From the NCBI GenBank assembly GCA_022822625.1, contig JAJEAV010000043.1, forward strand, positions 1 to 33,787: DNA of 33,787 nucleotides, read 5' to 3'. A model generated the notes under the pieces. The model saw only the letters and a program-made list of their open reading frames with translations, ran no database searches and had not been told where the DNA came from. This DNA comes from Gammaproteobacteria bacterium (lineage in GTDB: Bacteria > Pseudomonadota > Gammaproteobacteria > Arenicellales > Poriferihabitantaceae). Positions 25,068 through 33,350 of this stretch are shown here, piece after piece (position 1 is the stretch's first letter; every line of letters begins with the position of its first letter). The translations under genes and the position numbers were made by a program.

Positions 25068-27055
25068 ACTTGGTCTGCAATTTTCAACTTCAGTTTCCGG
25101 GAAACTGACAGTGTTGGAAGTGGATTCAACTGAAGTCTGTGGCTTTTCGGCAATGTTTCGAAGTCATAATGACGCAATATCAAGAAGATGGTAACCATCA
25201 ATTGCCACTGCATCCAGTTAAACCCAACACACATGTGGGTGCCGAGGCCATAAGGAGAGTATCCGTGATTTCGGTGTTCTGCACGTTCCGGCAGATAACG
25301 GTCGATGTCAAACTTATAGGGATCAGGAAAACACTCTTCCGAGTAATGTGCGGCAGACTGGATGATGTGAACCTGTTGTCCAACTGGAAGGGAGTAACCT
25401 TCCAGTGTGCATTGATTGGAAATGGTACGAACCTGTAGAGGAACAACCGGATACAAGCGCAGACATTCCAGGATAAACCGTTTGCAGACATCGATAGATT
25501 CGGGAGTAAAGTCCTCTGCTGTAGGATCCCCTCTCTCAAATAATGCATTCGCTTCCTCGCGAATACGTCGAACAATATCGGGATTCCTGGTCATCTCATA
25601 TATTGAGAAACCCAGAACATCTCCGAGATATATGCTCTGCAGAATTGGGGCTGCGCCAAGCAGAAACGGAAAGTTCTGCTCAGGCATGAACTGAGGGTCA
25701 CTGTGATGCATGCTGATTAAGTCATCAGCTAGCTCACGCTGTTGTCCGGAGCGCTGAAACGGAGTGTGGTTTTGTTCAATTCGCTGGATAAACTGGAGCA
25801 GTAGCTTGTATCGGCGTTTCATTGCCGGGGTCTTCATCCACCATCTTGGCAAAAGATGTCCTACAAAGGTATTGGAAGCGCCTTCTTTCCACTTGACCAA
25901 CTCGTCAAACAAATCCTGAGAGTCCGTACTGACGGTGACGTTTGTCATCTGCATGTTGATTAACAGGCGCATGTCCTTCTGAACGGAAAGTTCCGTTCCC
26001 TTTTTCCACTTCTGCTCGGCCATGAACCCTCGGGTGAGCTGGATGATGTAGTCCAGTCTGCTGAAAAACTTCTTTTCGGAGTAAACCGAGCCCATTACCT
26101 TGCGCAATCGAAAGTGGTCGGATCCGTCAAGCGATGTAATTAATCCGGATGCTCCAAACTCCTTTTCCAGCTGTCGAAAATACACTCCTGAGGTCATTAC
26201 CTTTCGGGCGTTACGGTGAACCCACCGATTCACATTCGGACCAGCCATGCAGAGGAGTGTTTTTCCATTAGGTGTCTTGAGATGAAAAATCGGCCCATGT
26301 TTTTTGGCAACATCTGCCATTAACGCCGGAATATTGCCCTGCCAGAAAAACCTGTTGCACATCAAGCCAACCAGATAAACAGGAGGTATTTTCTTGCTGA
26401 CCGGCAGTTTCTTGGATAAGGGAGAGACGATACTTTGCTTGACCGCTTCAGCGATTGAGCGACTGATCAGTTCCATTTGGCAAATCTGCTGGATTCGCTT
26501 CTCATGATCTTCATCCAACTCAAAGATAAATCTTAGGACATCACACACATTCAAGAGACTGATTATGAGTATATCTTCCGGGCTCGGTATGATGTCAGTG
26601 AAAATCGCTTCATTGATTCTTTGTTTTATGAAACCGCCTGGATTACCGTCATTGTTGTCCGAATCCGAGTAAGCCATCGCCTGGTTGATGGTATAAAAAT
26701 CTCCCTCATGGTGCCTGATCAACTTTGTGTTGACCAAATGATTCAGATGCTGATCAATTATGGATTCGGCGTGAATGGACAACCTTTCGATCCAGTACTG
26801 GGTATTTCTTTGTTGCTTGTCGTTGATGATTTCCTTCAGAAACATGTCAAGAATCTGATTGCCAGTTTCCCTTGTGTCAACAACAAACAATGAATCTGCA
26901 TCTGTATCAATACGCGATTGCAGGGAAAGATCAGCCAGCACTGACCCAACCACAGCGCAGTTCAAATCCCAACCTGTCACCTGGTAGAAGTAGCCAGTCT
27001 CATCATTGATAATCATTAAAATGAATTCTTCAGTAATGCTCAACGAATGTTTCAT
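25049..27055 (-). CDS. GPP34 (GOLPH3-like) domain fused to a cytochrome P450
   Basis: Two-part protein of 668 residues. Residues 5-210 match the GPP34 fold: LSITEEFILMIINDETGYF, then AVVGSVLADLSLQSRID, then the TGNQILDMFLKE block and DILIISLLNVCDVLRFIFEL, in the order seen in human GOLPH3. In eukaryotes this domain binds phosphatidylinositol 4-phosphate and Golgi glycosyltransferases. Residues from about 220 form a P450: the K-helix ExxR is ECLR (530-533), the PERF-like region is DRYLPERA, and the haem ligand is Cys609 in PYGLGTHMCVG. The I-helix, normally AGxDT-like, reads LLGAAPILQS (465-474) and lacks the acid-alcohol pair. No membrane span or reductase domain is visible, so it needs external electron donors. 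GAGG lies nine bases before the ATG. The substrate is unknown; a lipid is a reasonable guess. Confidence 0.88.
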   Translation of the reverse strand: MKHSLSITEEFILMIINDETGYFYQVTGWDLNCAVVGSVLADLSLQSRIDTDADSLFVVDTRETGNQILDMFLKEIINDKQQRNTQYWIERLSIHAESIIDQHLNHLVNTKLIRHHEGDFYTINQAMAYSDSDNNDGNPGGFIKQRINEAIFTDIIPSPEDILIISLLNVCDVLRFIFELDEDHEKRIQQICQMELISRSIAEAVKQSIVSPLSKKLPVSKKIPPVYLVGLMCNRFFWQGNIPALMADVAKKHGPIFHLKTPNGKTLLCMAGPNVNRWVHRNARKVMTSGVYFRQLEKEFGASGLITSLDGSDHFRLRKVMGSVYSEKKFFSRLDYIIQLTRGFMAEQKWKKGTELSVQKDMRLLINMQMTNVTVSTDSQDLFDELVKWKEGASNTFVGHLLPRWWMKTPAMKRRYKLLLQFIQRIEQNHTPFQRSGQQRELADDLISMHHSDPQFMPEQNFPFLLGAAPILQSIYLGDVLGFSIYEMTRNPDIVRRIREEANALFERGDPTAEDFTPESIDVCKRFILECLRLYPVVPLQVRTISNQCTLEGYSLPVGQQVHIIQSAAHYSEECFPDPYKFDIDRYLPERAEHRNHGYSPYGLGTHMCVGFNWMQWQLMVTIFLILRHYDFETLPKSHRLQLNPLPTLSVSRKLKLKIADQVCELPA

Positions 27056-27689
27056 GTGATTAGCCTCATTGTTTCCTGATCACCTGCCCAATGCTTGATT
27101 CCTGAATTATGGTATTTCAGGAGGTACACGAGTCGATGGCTGTTCTTGCAAAATGTATAGCGCATAATTTGACTTCCCAATTATATTCATAAGTGCCGCT
27201 TGTATTTATGTTGCATTTCAACTTGATTACGAGGGGTGCGAAAGGCCAGAACAGTATGCAGAGTAAATGTCACTCATGGATACAATGCCCATGAAACTTC
27301 AATTCATGCGATTGTTTTTGTCTGCTATACTGCTGAAATCGATAACTTTTCTAACTTCGTTATTTCCAGTTTGCAGGGCGGTTGCGTAGTGTATCGGTAT
27401 TTTCCCCGGATAACAGTCCCTTGATTCGGCATTTTTCGACATGGGCAAGGGGCAGCAAATCGTCTGAAATGGCATTTCTTCATGGTCAGGGTTTGGGAAA
27501 TTATCGATCTCTTCATGACTTTTGCGATTTGCTCGTCGATCAATGGTGGCCAGCCTCCACGGGTGTTGCAATTCATAGTGGAACTGGGTAAATATGGGAC
27601 TCGTATATCTTCGATGGTGATGGCAAATGCCGAGGCAAAGCCAGCCTGGCTTCAAATGCCAGATGCTATGAATGCCTTGCAGTACCAGT
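27056..27689. other. About 630 bp with no intact gene; possible transposase remnant
   Basis: No convincing complete gene. On the minus strand at 27325-27576 a frame begins MNCNTRGGWPPLIDEQIAKV, resembling the helix-turn-helix region of IS630-type transposases (GRPPxID...), but the following residues do not continue the family, so at most it is a decayed scrap. A perfect TATAAT on the minus strand (27185-27180) could be the -10 box of the P450 gene about 125 bases downstream, but no good -35 is visible. A short inverted repeat at 27638-27652 (AAGCCAG/CTGGCTT) lies just after the oppF stop; without a T-tract it is a weak terminator candidate. Confidence 0.4.
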
Positions 27690-28697
27690 TTAATTTCCTG
27701 ATTCGAATTCGGGTGGCAGTTCGCAATACGGGCAGGCCAGCCAGTGTCCAGACTCGACTTCAAGGAGAGCCGTTTGGGAATCACTGCAAGAATCCCGGGC
27801 AATGGGACATCGGGTTGCAAACCGGCAACCGGAAGCAGGAGTGTTCATCAAGGGCGGGTCGCTCTTGATGACCGGCAACTCCCTCGTTTTCTGGATTTTC
27901 GGATCAGGAACCGGTACGGACTCAATCAGGGTTCGGGTATAGGGGTGACAGCTTTTTTGTAGCAGGTGTCGAGAAGGGATAACTTCCATCACATGTCCGA
28001 GATACATGACCATGATCCGGTGGGAGACATGCCGTATGACGCTGAGATCATGCGAAATCATGATCATTGAAATCCCGAACTCATCCTGCAACTGCTTCAG
28101 CAGGTTGACGATCTGCGCCCGAATGGATACGTCAAGTGCGGCAACGGGCTCGTCACAGATAATCAGTCTAGGCCTGGCAATCAAGGCGCGTGCGATACCG
28201 ATCCGCTGACATTGTCCGCCCGAGAATTCGTGGGGATACCGGTTTGCCAGAGCGGGAGCCAGGCCCACCCATTCCATGGTCTCGGCAACTCTCCTTCGAA
28301 TCTCGGTTTTGGAGACACCTGGTTCATGAATCTGGCAGGGTTCGGCAATAATCTGCCCTATGGTCATGCGGGGATTGAGGGAGGCAAGCGGGTTCTGGAA
28401 GATCATTGTCATGTCCTTCCTAATTCGTCGTCTGGAATCCTGATTAGTGCTGGAGAGGTCCGACCCCATCCAGACGATTCGCCCTTCCTGAACTGGCACC
28501 ATGCCGACGATGGCTCTGGCGAGGGTGGTTTTTCCAGAACCACTTTCTCCTACGATGCCCAACGTTTCGCGTTCGGCAAGTGCAAATGAGACTCCCGCGA
28601 GCGCGGTAAGCCGATTCTTTGAGTGTCTTCCACGAGCCGGGCTTCCCGGCAGGGAAAACTCGACTGTCACGTTTTCAATCTGCAGTAGCATGGTCAT
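27690..28697 (-). CDS. oppF: Oligopeptide ABC transporter ATP-binding protein OppF
   Basis: One of the two ATPases that power the Opp peptide importer. Walker A is GESGSGKT (50-57), the signature FSGGQCQR, and Walker B LIICDEPVAALD, with the oligopeptide-type tail (SCHPYTRTLIESVP) and the cysteine cluster GCRFATRCP near the C-terminus. 335 residues, normal. It is the last gene of oppABCDF and starts inside the oppD stop (four-base overlap). OppF and OppD differ in sequence, as expected for a heterodimer. Confidence 0.94.
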   Translation of the reverse strand: MTMLLQIENVTVEFSLPGSPARGRHSKNRLTALAGVSFALAERETLGIVGESGSGKTTLARAIVGMVPVQEGRIVWMGSDLSSTNQDSRRRIRKDMTMIFQNPLASLNPRMTIGQIIAEPCQIHEPGVSKTEIRRRVAETMEWVGLAPALANRYPHEFSGGQCQRIGIARALIARPRLIICDEPVAALDVSIRAQIVNLLKQLQDEFGISMIMISHDLSVIRHVSHRIMVMYLGHVMEVIPSRHLLQKSCHPYTRTLIESVPVPDPKIQKTRELPVIKSDPPLMNTPASGCRFATRCPIARDSCSDSQTALLEVESGHWLACPYCELPPEFESGN

Positions 28698-29683
28698 GTC
28701 TCATTGGAGAGGTGGCAGGCATGGGCATGCTCCCGCGAGCCTAGCGTATCCGGTCTGTTTTCGATGCACGAAGCGATTCGGTATCCACAACGTAAATGGA
28801 ACGGGCATCCTGAAGTACGGGATGCTGGATCGGGGGGCTCTCCCGCAATATCTCGCAGTTCCCCATCATTCTGATCAATCCGAGGTATCGCGTCAAGCAA
28901 TGCCCGGGTATATGGATGTCGAGGATTGGAAAACACGTTCTCGGCAAGTCCCGACTCCATGATCTGTCCGCTGTACATGATCGAGATGCGGTCACTGATG
29001 CTCGCTACCAGCCCAAGATCGTGGGTAATCAGCATGATGGCAGTACCGTATTTCCGGCGAATGTGCTTAAGCAACTGGACAATCTGCATTTGGACGGTCA
29101 CGTCCAGTGCGGTAGTCGGCTCGTCGGCGATCAGGAGACGGGGACGGCGCAACAGGGACATGGCGATCATGATTCGTTGCAGCATCCCGCCGGAAAATTC
29201 ATGGGGGTACCTGTCGATCCGATTCGCAGCATCAGCAATTTGCACGGTCTCGAGCATATCGATGCAGGCACTCCTGGCCTGTGTTCGGGTCATTTTCCTG
29301 TTCATCGTCATGCCTTCGATCATCTGGGTCGAGATTCGAAGGTAGGGATTGAGGCAGGTCATGGGATTCTGGAAGACCATGGCGATTTCTTCGGAGCGCA
29401 ACCGGGCCAGCTGGTGTTCAGGCAGTCCGAGAATTTCCCCGCCCTTCCAGAGAATGGATCCTTCCGAGGTACCGTTTCGTGCCAGGAGCCCTGTGACTGC
29501 GAGAGCTGTCTGGCTTTTGCCGGAGCCACTTTCTCCGACCACGGCGAGCACCTCGCCGGGATGGATGTCGAGACTTGCACCATCAACCGCCACGACTTGC
29601 CCTTCCGGTGTTCCGAACGTTACCCGGAGATCGCAGATGGATAGAAGAGGTTCTTCAGTGCCGGTCCTTGGGGTCGAGTGCAT
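28694..29683 (-). CDS. oppD: Oligopeptide ABC transporter ATP-binding protein OppD
   Basis: Partner ATPase of OppF. Walker A is GESGSGKS (50-57), the signature a variant FSGGMLQR, Walker B LLIADEPTTALD, followed by the NPRHPYTRALLDAIP tail and the SGCPFHLRC cysteine region. I chose ATG 29683 (MHSTPRTGTEEP), giving 329 residues, in preference to an upstream in-frame ATG at 29788 whose extra residues look like out-of-frame oppC sequence. With this start it overlaps the oppC end by 29 bases. Fourth gene of the operon. Confidence 0.94.
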   Translation of the reverse strand: MHSTPRTGTEEPLLSICDLRVTFGTPEGQVVAVDGASLDIHPGEVLAVVGESGSGKSQTALAVTGLLARNGTSEGSILWKGGEILGLPEHQLARLRSEEIAMVFQNPMTCLNPYLRISTQMIEGMTMNRKMTRTQARSACIDMLETVQIADAANRIDRYPHEFSGGMLQRIMIAMSLLRRPRLLIADEPTTALDVTVQMQIVQLLKHIRRKYGTAIMLITHDLGLVASISDRISIMYSGQIMESGLAENVFSNPRHPYTRALLDAIPRIDQNDGELRDIAGEPPDPASRTSGCPFHLRCGYRIASCIENRPDTLGSREHAHACHLSNET

Positions 29684-30587
29684 CACGGATACCGTCTCCC
29701 AGAAAGAAAAATCCGAACTGGATGACAATGAAAAAGAACAGAGGGAAGCCGAGTTGCCAGAGGACACCGTATTGCATCTGTGAGGCACCTTCGCTGATCA
29801 AGACTCCCAGGGATGTATTGGGTTCCTGGATTCCAAGCCCCAGAAAACTGATGAAACTCTCAAAAATAATCATGTTGGGTATTAGCAAGGTCGCGTAAAC
29901 GATCACGATACCGACCAGGTTGGGAAGAATATGCCTCAGAATGATTAAGGCAGGAGGAACACCGATCACGATGGCACTCTCGACGAATTCACGATTCTTG
30001 ATGCTGAGTGTCTGCCCCCGTACGATTCGTGCCATATCAAGCCATGAAACCAGTCCGATTCCCACGAAAAGCAGAACAATTGATTGGCCAAACATCACCA
30101 GAAGGATAATCAGCACGAACATGTACGGAATGGACATGATGACGTCAACGGTTCGCATCATAAGGTTGTCTACCCGTCCTCCGACATAGCCTGCAATCGT
30201 GCCGTACAGTGTGCCGACCACGATGGCAATCAGTGCTCCGATGATGCCGACCATCAGGGAGACGCGCACTCCGTGGGCAGTACGTACGAACAGGTCACGA
30301 CCTAACTGATCCGTGCCGAAATAATGACCGGAGTCAAGAGCAGGGCGTCCGGCGGTTTCAACGTTTCCCAGTACGTTCCAGTTGATGTCCTCGCTGGACC
30401 AGCCGGAGAAGATTGGTCCGAAAAGCGCAAATACACCAACCAGTACCAATATCGAGAAACTGACTATTGCCACCGGATTTTGTCGAATCCGTCTTCGTGC
30501 ATCCTGCCAGAGGGAACGTCCTGGCCCCGGTTCAGACAATGATTCAGACTGGAGGCGGGCAGTAATCATGGTATGTTTCGTGATCAA
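29655..30587 (-). CDS. oppC: Oligopeptide ABC transporter permease OppC
   Basis: Inner-membrane permease. After a short cytoplasmic N-terminus comes a membrane span (IVSFSILVLVGVFALFGP), the hallmark YFGTDQLGRDLFVRTAHG, further spans, and the EAA loop ESAIVIGVPPALIILRHILP that contacts the ATPases. 310 residues, typical. It starts in a four-base overlap with oppB. Reading order A-B-C-D-F matches the classic opp operon. Confidence 0.94.
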   Translation of the reverse strand: MITKHTMITARLQSESLSEPGPGRSLWQDARRRIRQNPVAIVSFSILVLVGVFALFGPIFSGWSSEDINWNVLGNVETAGRPALDSGHYFGTDQLGRDLFVRTAHGVRVSLMVGIIGALIAIVVGTLYGTIAGYVGGRVDNLMMRTVDVIMSIPYMFVLIILLVMFGQSIVLLFVGIGLVSWLDMARIVRGQTLSIKNREFVESAIVIGVPPALIILRHILPNLVGIVIVYATLLIPNMIIFESFISFLGLGIQEPNTSLGVLISEGASQMQYGVLWQLGFPLFFFIVIQFGFFFLGDGIRDALDPKDRH

Positions 30588-31507
30588 TACTGGATTCTGG
30601 GGTCGATCCAGACATAGAGAATATCCACGATCAGATTGAACACTACGGTCAGGATTCCGGTCAGTATCGTAACGCCCATAATCAACGGGTAGTCGCGGTT
30701 GATGGCGGCATTGACGAAATGCTGTCCGATACCGCCGGTCGAGAAATAGATGTCAATCACGACCGATCCAGTGATCAGGCCGACGAAGGTTGGGCCCAGA
30801 TACGAGATGACCGGAAGCATCGATGGCTTCAGTGCATGGCGGATTACCACCTCGTGAAAAGGCAGCCCTTTTGACCTTGCAGTCAGGATAAAGTCTGAAT
30901 TGAGCGTCTCTATCATCGATGAACGGGTAATCCTGGCTATTGAAGCCATGAAACTGGTGGACAGGGCAATAATCGGCATCACGAGATAGGGCCATTGCCC
31001 ACCCTGCCATCCACCTCCCGGAAGCCAGCCGAGCCATAATGTGAAAACCAGCACCAGGATCGGAGCCATGATGAAATTTGGCAGAACCTGAGCACCTACA
31101 GTTATTCCGACAGTGAGACTGTCCAGCCAGGTCGTCCGGTGGATTGCAGCGACAATACCGAGGGTGGCTCCAACCATGATACTCACAATGAAAGCCAGAG
31201 AGCCATAAGTCAGAGTCACGGGAAACCCCTGTGCGATGATCTCGTTTACCGTGCGGTCCTTGTAGCTGTAGGAGGGGCCGAAATCGAACTCGGTGACGAT
31301 GTTCCAGACGTATCGGGCCACCTGCTGAGGAAAAGGGCGGTCGAGGCCATACTTTGCTTCAAGGTTGGTGAGAATTTCTGGTGGCAGGGGACGTTCCCCG
31401 GTAAACGGGCTACCCGGGGCGTAATGCATCAAGGTGAAAGATAGAACGATCAGCGCAAGTATTGTGGGTATTGCGATCGCGATCCGTTTGAGAATGAAAT
31501 ACAGCAT
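30584..31507 (-). CDS. oppB: Oligopeptide ABC transporter permease OppB
   Basis: Inner-membrane permease paired with OppC. The N-terminal span IAIPTILALIVLSFTLMHYA is followed by PGSPFTGERPLPPEI and YGLDRPFPQQ, characteristic of OppB. The EAA loop is TARSKGLPFHEVVIRHALKP, and the last residues WIDPRIQY are the family ending. 307 residues, full length. It starts 17 bases after the oppA stop. Confidence 0.95.
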   Translation of the reverse strand: MLYFILKRIAIAIPTILALIVLSFTLMHYAPGSPFTGERPLPPEILTNLEAKYGLDRPFPQQVARYVWNIVTEFDFGPSYSYKDRTVNEIIAQGFPVTLTYGSLAFIVSIMVGATLGIVAAIHRTTWLDSLTVGITVGAQVLPNFIMAPILVLVFTLWLGWLPGGGWQGGQWPYLVMPIIALSTSFMASIARITRSSMIETLNSDFILTARSKGLPFHEVVIRHALKPSMLPVISYLGPTFVGLITGSVVIDIYFSTGGIGQHFVNAAINRDYPLIMGVTILTGILTVVFNLIVDILYVWIDPRIQY

Positions 31508-31524
31508 GAGCCCGGAAGTCGGGT

Positions 31525-33186
31525 TCAGTGGGTGTCTTTCACCCGGTATAGGTTCCTCGAATACCAGTTGTTCTGGACATTGTCAAAGGGCCATCCCCGA
31601 ATATCAGGTTTGAGCATGAACACGCTCGTGTAATGGTAGACGGGAATGATCGGCATTTCTCTGGTCAGAACTACTTCAGCCTGGAGATAGTTCGGAGTCG
31701 GATCGTCCAGTAACCTGGATTCGTCCATCAGCCGGTCCATCTCCTCGTTGTGGAACTGGCCGTCATTTACCCCGGATGAGCTGGTCAGGACATCGAGAAA
31801 TGTCGAGGCCTCGTTGTAGTCACCACACCAGCCAGCCCTGGCCAGATCGAATTCCTGGTTTTTTCGGCGAACGAGATAGGTCTTCCACTCGAAGTTCTTC
31901 AGATTGATATCAACGCCGAGTTTCTGTTTCCACATCTGCGATGCGACAGTGGCGATTTTCTTGTGGGATTCAGAGGTATTGTAGATCAGGGACAGGTTCA
32001 GGGGATTTTCCGGACCATATCCTGCTTCGGTAATCAGTTCCCGGGCAATTCGGTCCCGTTCCACCTGGTCCAGCTGGGCGTAGTCGGTTTTCTGGGGATC
32101 GAAACCTGCGGTGGCCGGATGAGTAAAGCCATATGCCGGTTCCTGCCCGCCCTTGAGCAGGTTGTCGATGATGATATCGCGGTCGAAAGCATAGGACAGG
32201 GCGGTACGTACACGCCGGTCCTGCAAGGATGGATGCCCGCTGTCGCTGAGATTGAAGATAAAATAGTAGGTGCAAAGCGATGGCATCGAAATGGCCTGAT
32301 CCGGATACTGTGTCTTGAGGTTCGGATACTGCCCGGCCGGAATCCCCGTACGATCAACTTCATTGGCAAAATAACGAGTCAGAGCCTGGTTTTCATCGTT
32401 GATGACCAGACCGGTTACCTTCTCAATGATCGTGTTCGCATTGTCCCAGTACAGGGGGTTGCGGGTTCGTGAATGATATTCGTTCGGTACGTGCTCGGAT
32501 AGTATGTAGGCACCATTTGAAACCATGTTTTCTGGTCGGGTCCAGGCGATGTCATGCTTCTCTATCGTAGGGCGATGAACAGGAAAGAATGTCGCATAGG
32601 TGGTCATCTCGGGAAAGTAGGGGACGGGACGTTCGAGATCGACTTCAAGCGTGTACATGTCCACTGCCTTGACCCCAAGTGATTCGATAGGCATGTTCCC
32701 GGTCTGAATGGCTCCGGCGTTCTGGATTCCAGCCAGTTCGACATACCAGGCATAGTCGGAAGCCACCTCGGGATCAACGGCCCGCCGCCAGGCATAGACA
32801 AAGTCCTCGGAAGTAACCGGGTCGCCGTTCGACCATTTAGCCGTTTTCCTGAGATGAAACGTGAACCGGCGGTTCCCATCGGATGCCGTGTACCGCTCGG
32901 CAACTCCCGGAACCAGGTGGCCATGGCTATCCTGATTGAGGAGTCCCTCGAACAGGTCGCGCAGGATATCGAATCCTTCTGAATCCTGATTCAGTTGGGG
33001 ATCAAGGGTCGGGGCTTCGTCCAGCATGCGATAGGTAAAAGTCTGACTTTCCCGGAGTTCCTCCCCGGTCACAGGATGGGTCACCTGTACATCGGCCCAG
33101 ACTATTCCGGCAGTATTCATTCCGATGCAGATAATCAGGGCAAGAACTGCCGCATACGTACGGAACTTTCGTATGCTGAGTGACAT
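31525..33186 (-). CDS. oppA: Periplasmic oligopeptide-binding protein OppA
   Basis: Family 5 receptor that binds peptides and delivers them to OppBC. The start at 33186 gives a standard signal peptide (SLSIRKFRTYAAVLALIICI, cut after a GIVWA motif) and a 553-residue precursor, normal for OppA. The mature protein has DEAPTLDPQLNQDSEGFDIL, RDLFEGLLNQD, then FTFHLRKTAKWSNGDPVTSE, near-identical in pattern to E. coli OppA, and VRTALSYAFDRDIIIDNLL. A second start at 33282 has a better ribosome binding site (AAGGA, seven bases away) but would add 32 residues ahead of the signal peptide. First gene of oppABCDF. The fragment of an insertion sequence begins about 165 bases upstream. Confidence 0.93.
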   Translation of the reverse strand: MSLSIRKFRTYAAVLALIICIGMNTAGIVWADVQVTHPVTGEELRESQTFTYRMLDEAPTLDPQLNQDSEGFDILRDLFEGLLNQDSHGHLVPGVAERYTASDGNRRFTFHLRKTAKWSNGDPVTSEDFVYAWRRAVDPEVASDYAWYVELAGIQNAGAIQTGNMPIESLGVKAVDMYTLEVDLERPVPYFPEMTTYATFFPVHRPTIEKHDIAWTRPENMVSNGAYILSEHVPNEYHSRTRNPLYWDNANTIIEKVTGLVINDENQALTRYFANEVDRTGIPAGQYPNLKTQYPDQAISMPSLCTYYFIFNLSDSGHPSLQDRRVRTALSYAFDRDIIIDNLLKGGQEPAYGFTHPATAGFDPQKTDYAQLDQVERDRIARELITEAGYGPENPLNLSLIYNTSESHKKIATVASQMWKQKLGVDINLKNFEWKTYLVRRKNQEFDLARAGWCGDYNEASTFLDVLTSSSGVNDGQFHNEEMDRLMDESRLLDDPTPNYLQAEVVLTREMPIIPVYHYTSVFMLKPDIRGWPFDNVQNNWYSRNLYRVKDTH

Positions 33187-33350
33187 GTCGACGGGAACCA
33201 GCCGATTCCCATGACGGTAAGATGTGACCTGGGAAGGACCTAATAAAAAACTATCTGGAAAAATCCGGTTGGTTGCAGGCATGTCTTTATCCTTGTCGAT
33301 TGCATTGGTAGTGTACCGCCATTTGAATAACCATGTATGTCTTTTGGTTA

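Noticed and set aside
27169..27197. A rightward promoter using TTGACT at 27169-27174.
   Set aside because: There is no matching -10 box at 16-18 bases and no rightward gene downstream.
28916..29644. A 242-codon rightward open frame.
   Set aside because: It lies wholly opposite oppD, whose motifs are intact; it is an antisense shadow with no family features.
29684..29788. Upstream extension of oppD to the ATG at 29788.
   Set aside because: The added serine-rich residues overlap conserved oppC coding sequence and do not match the OppD N-terminus.
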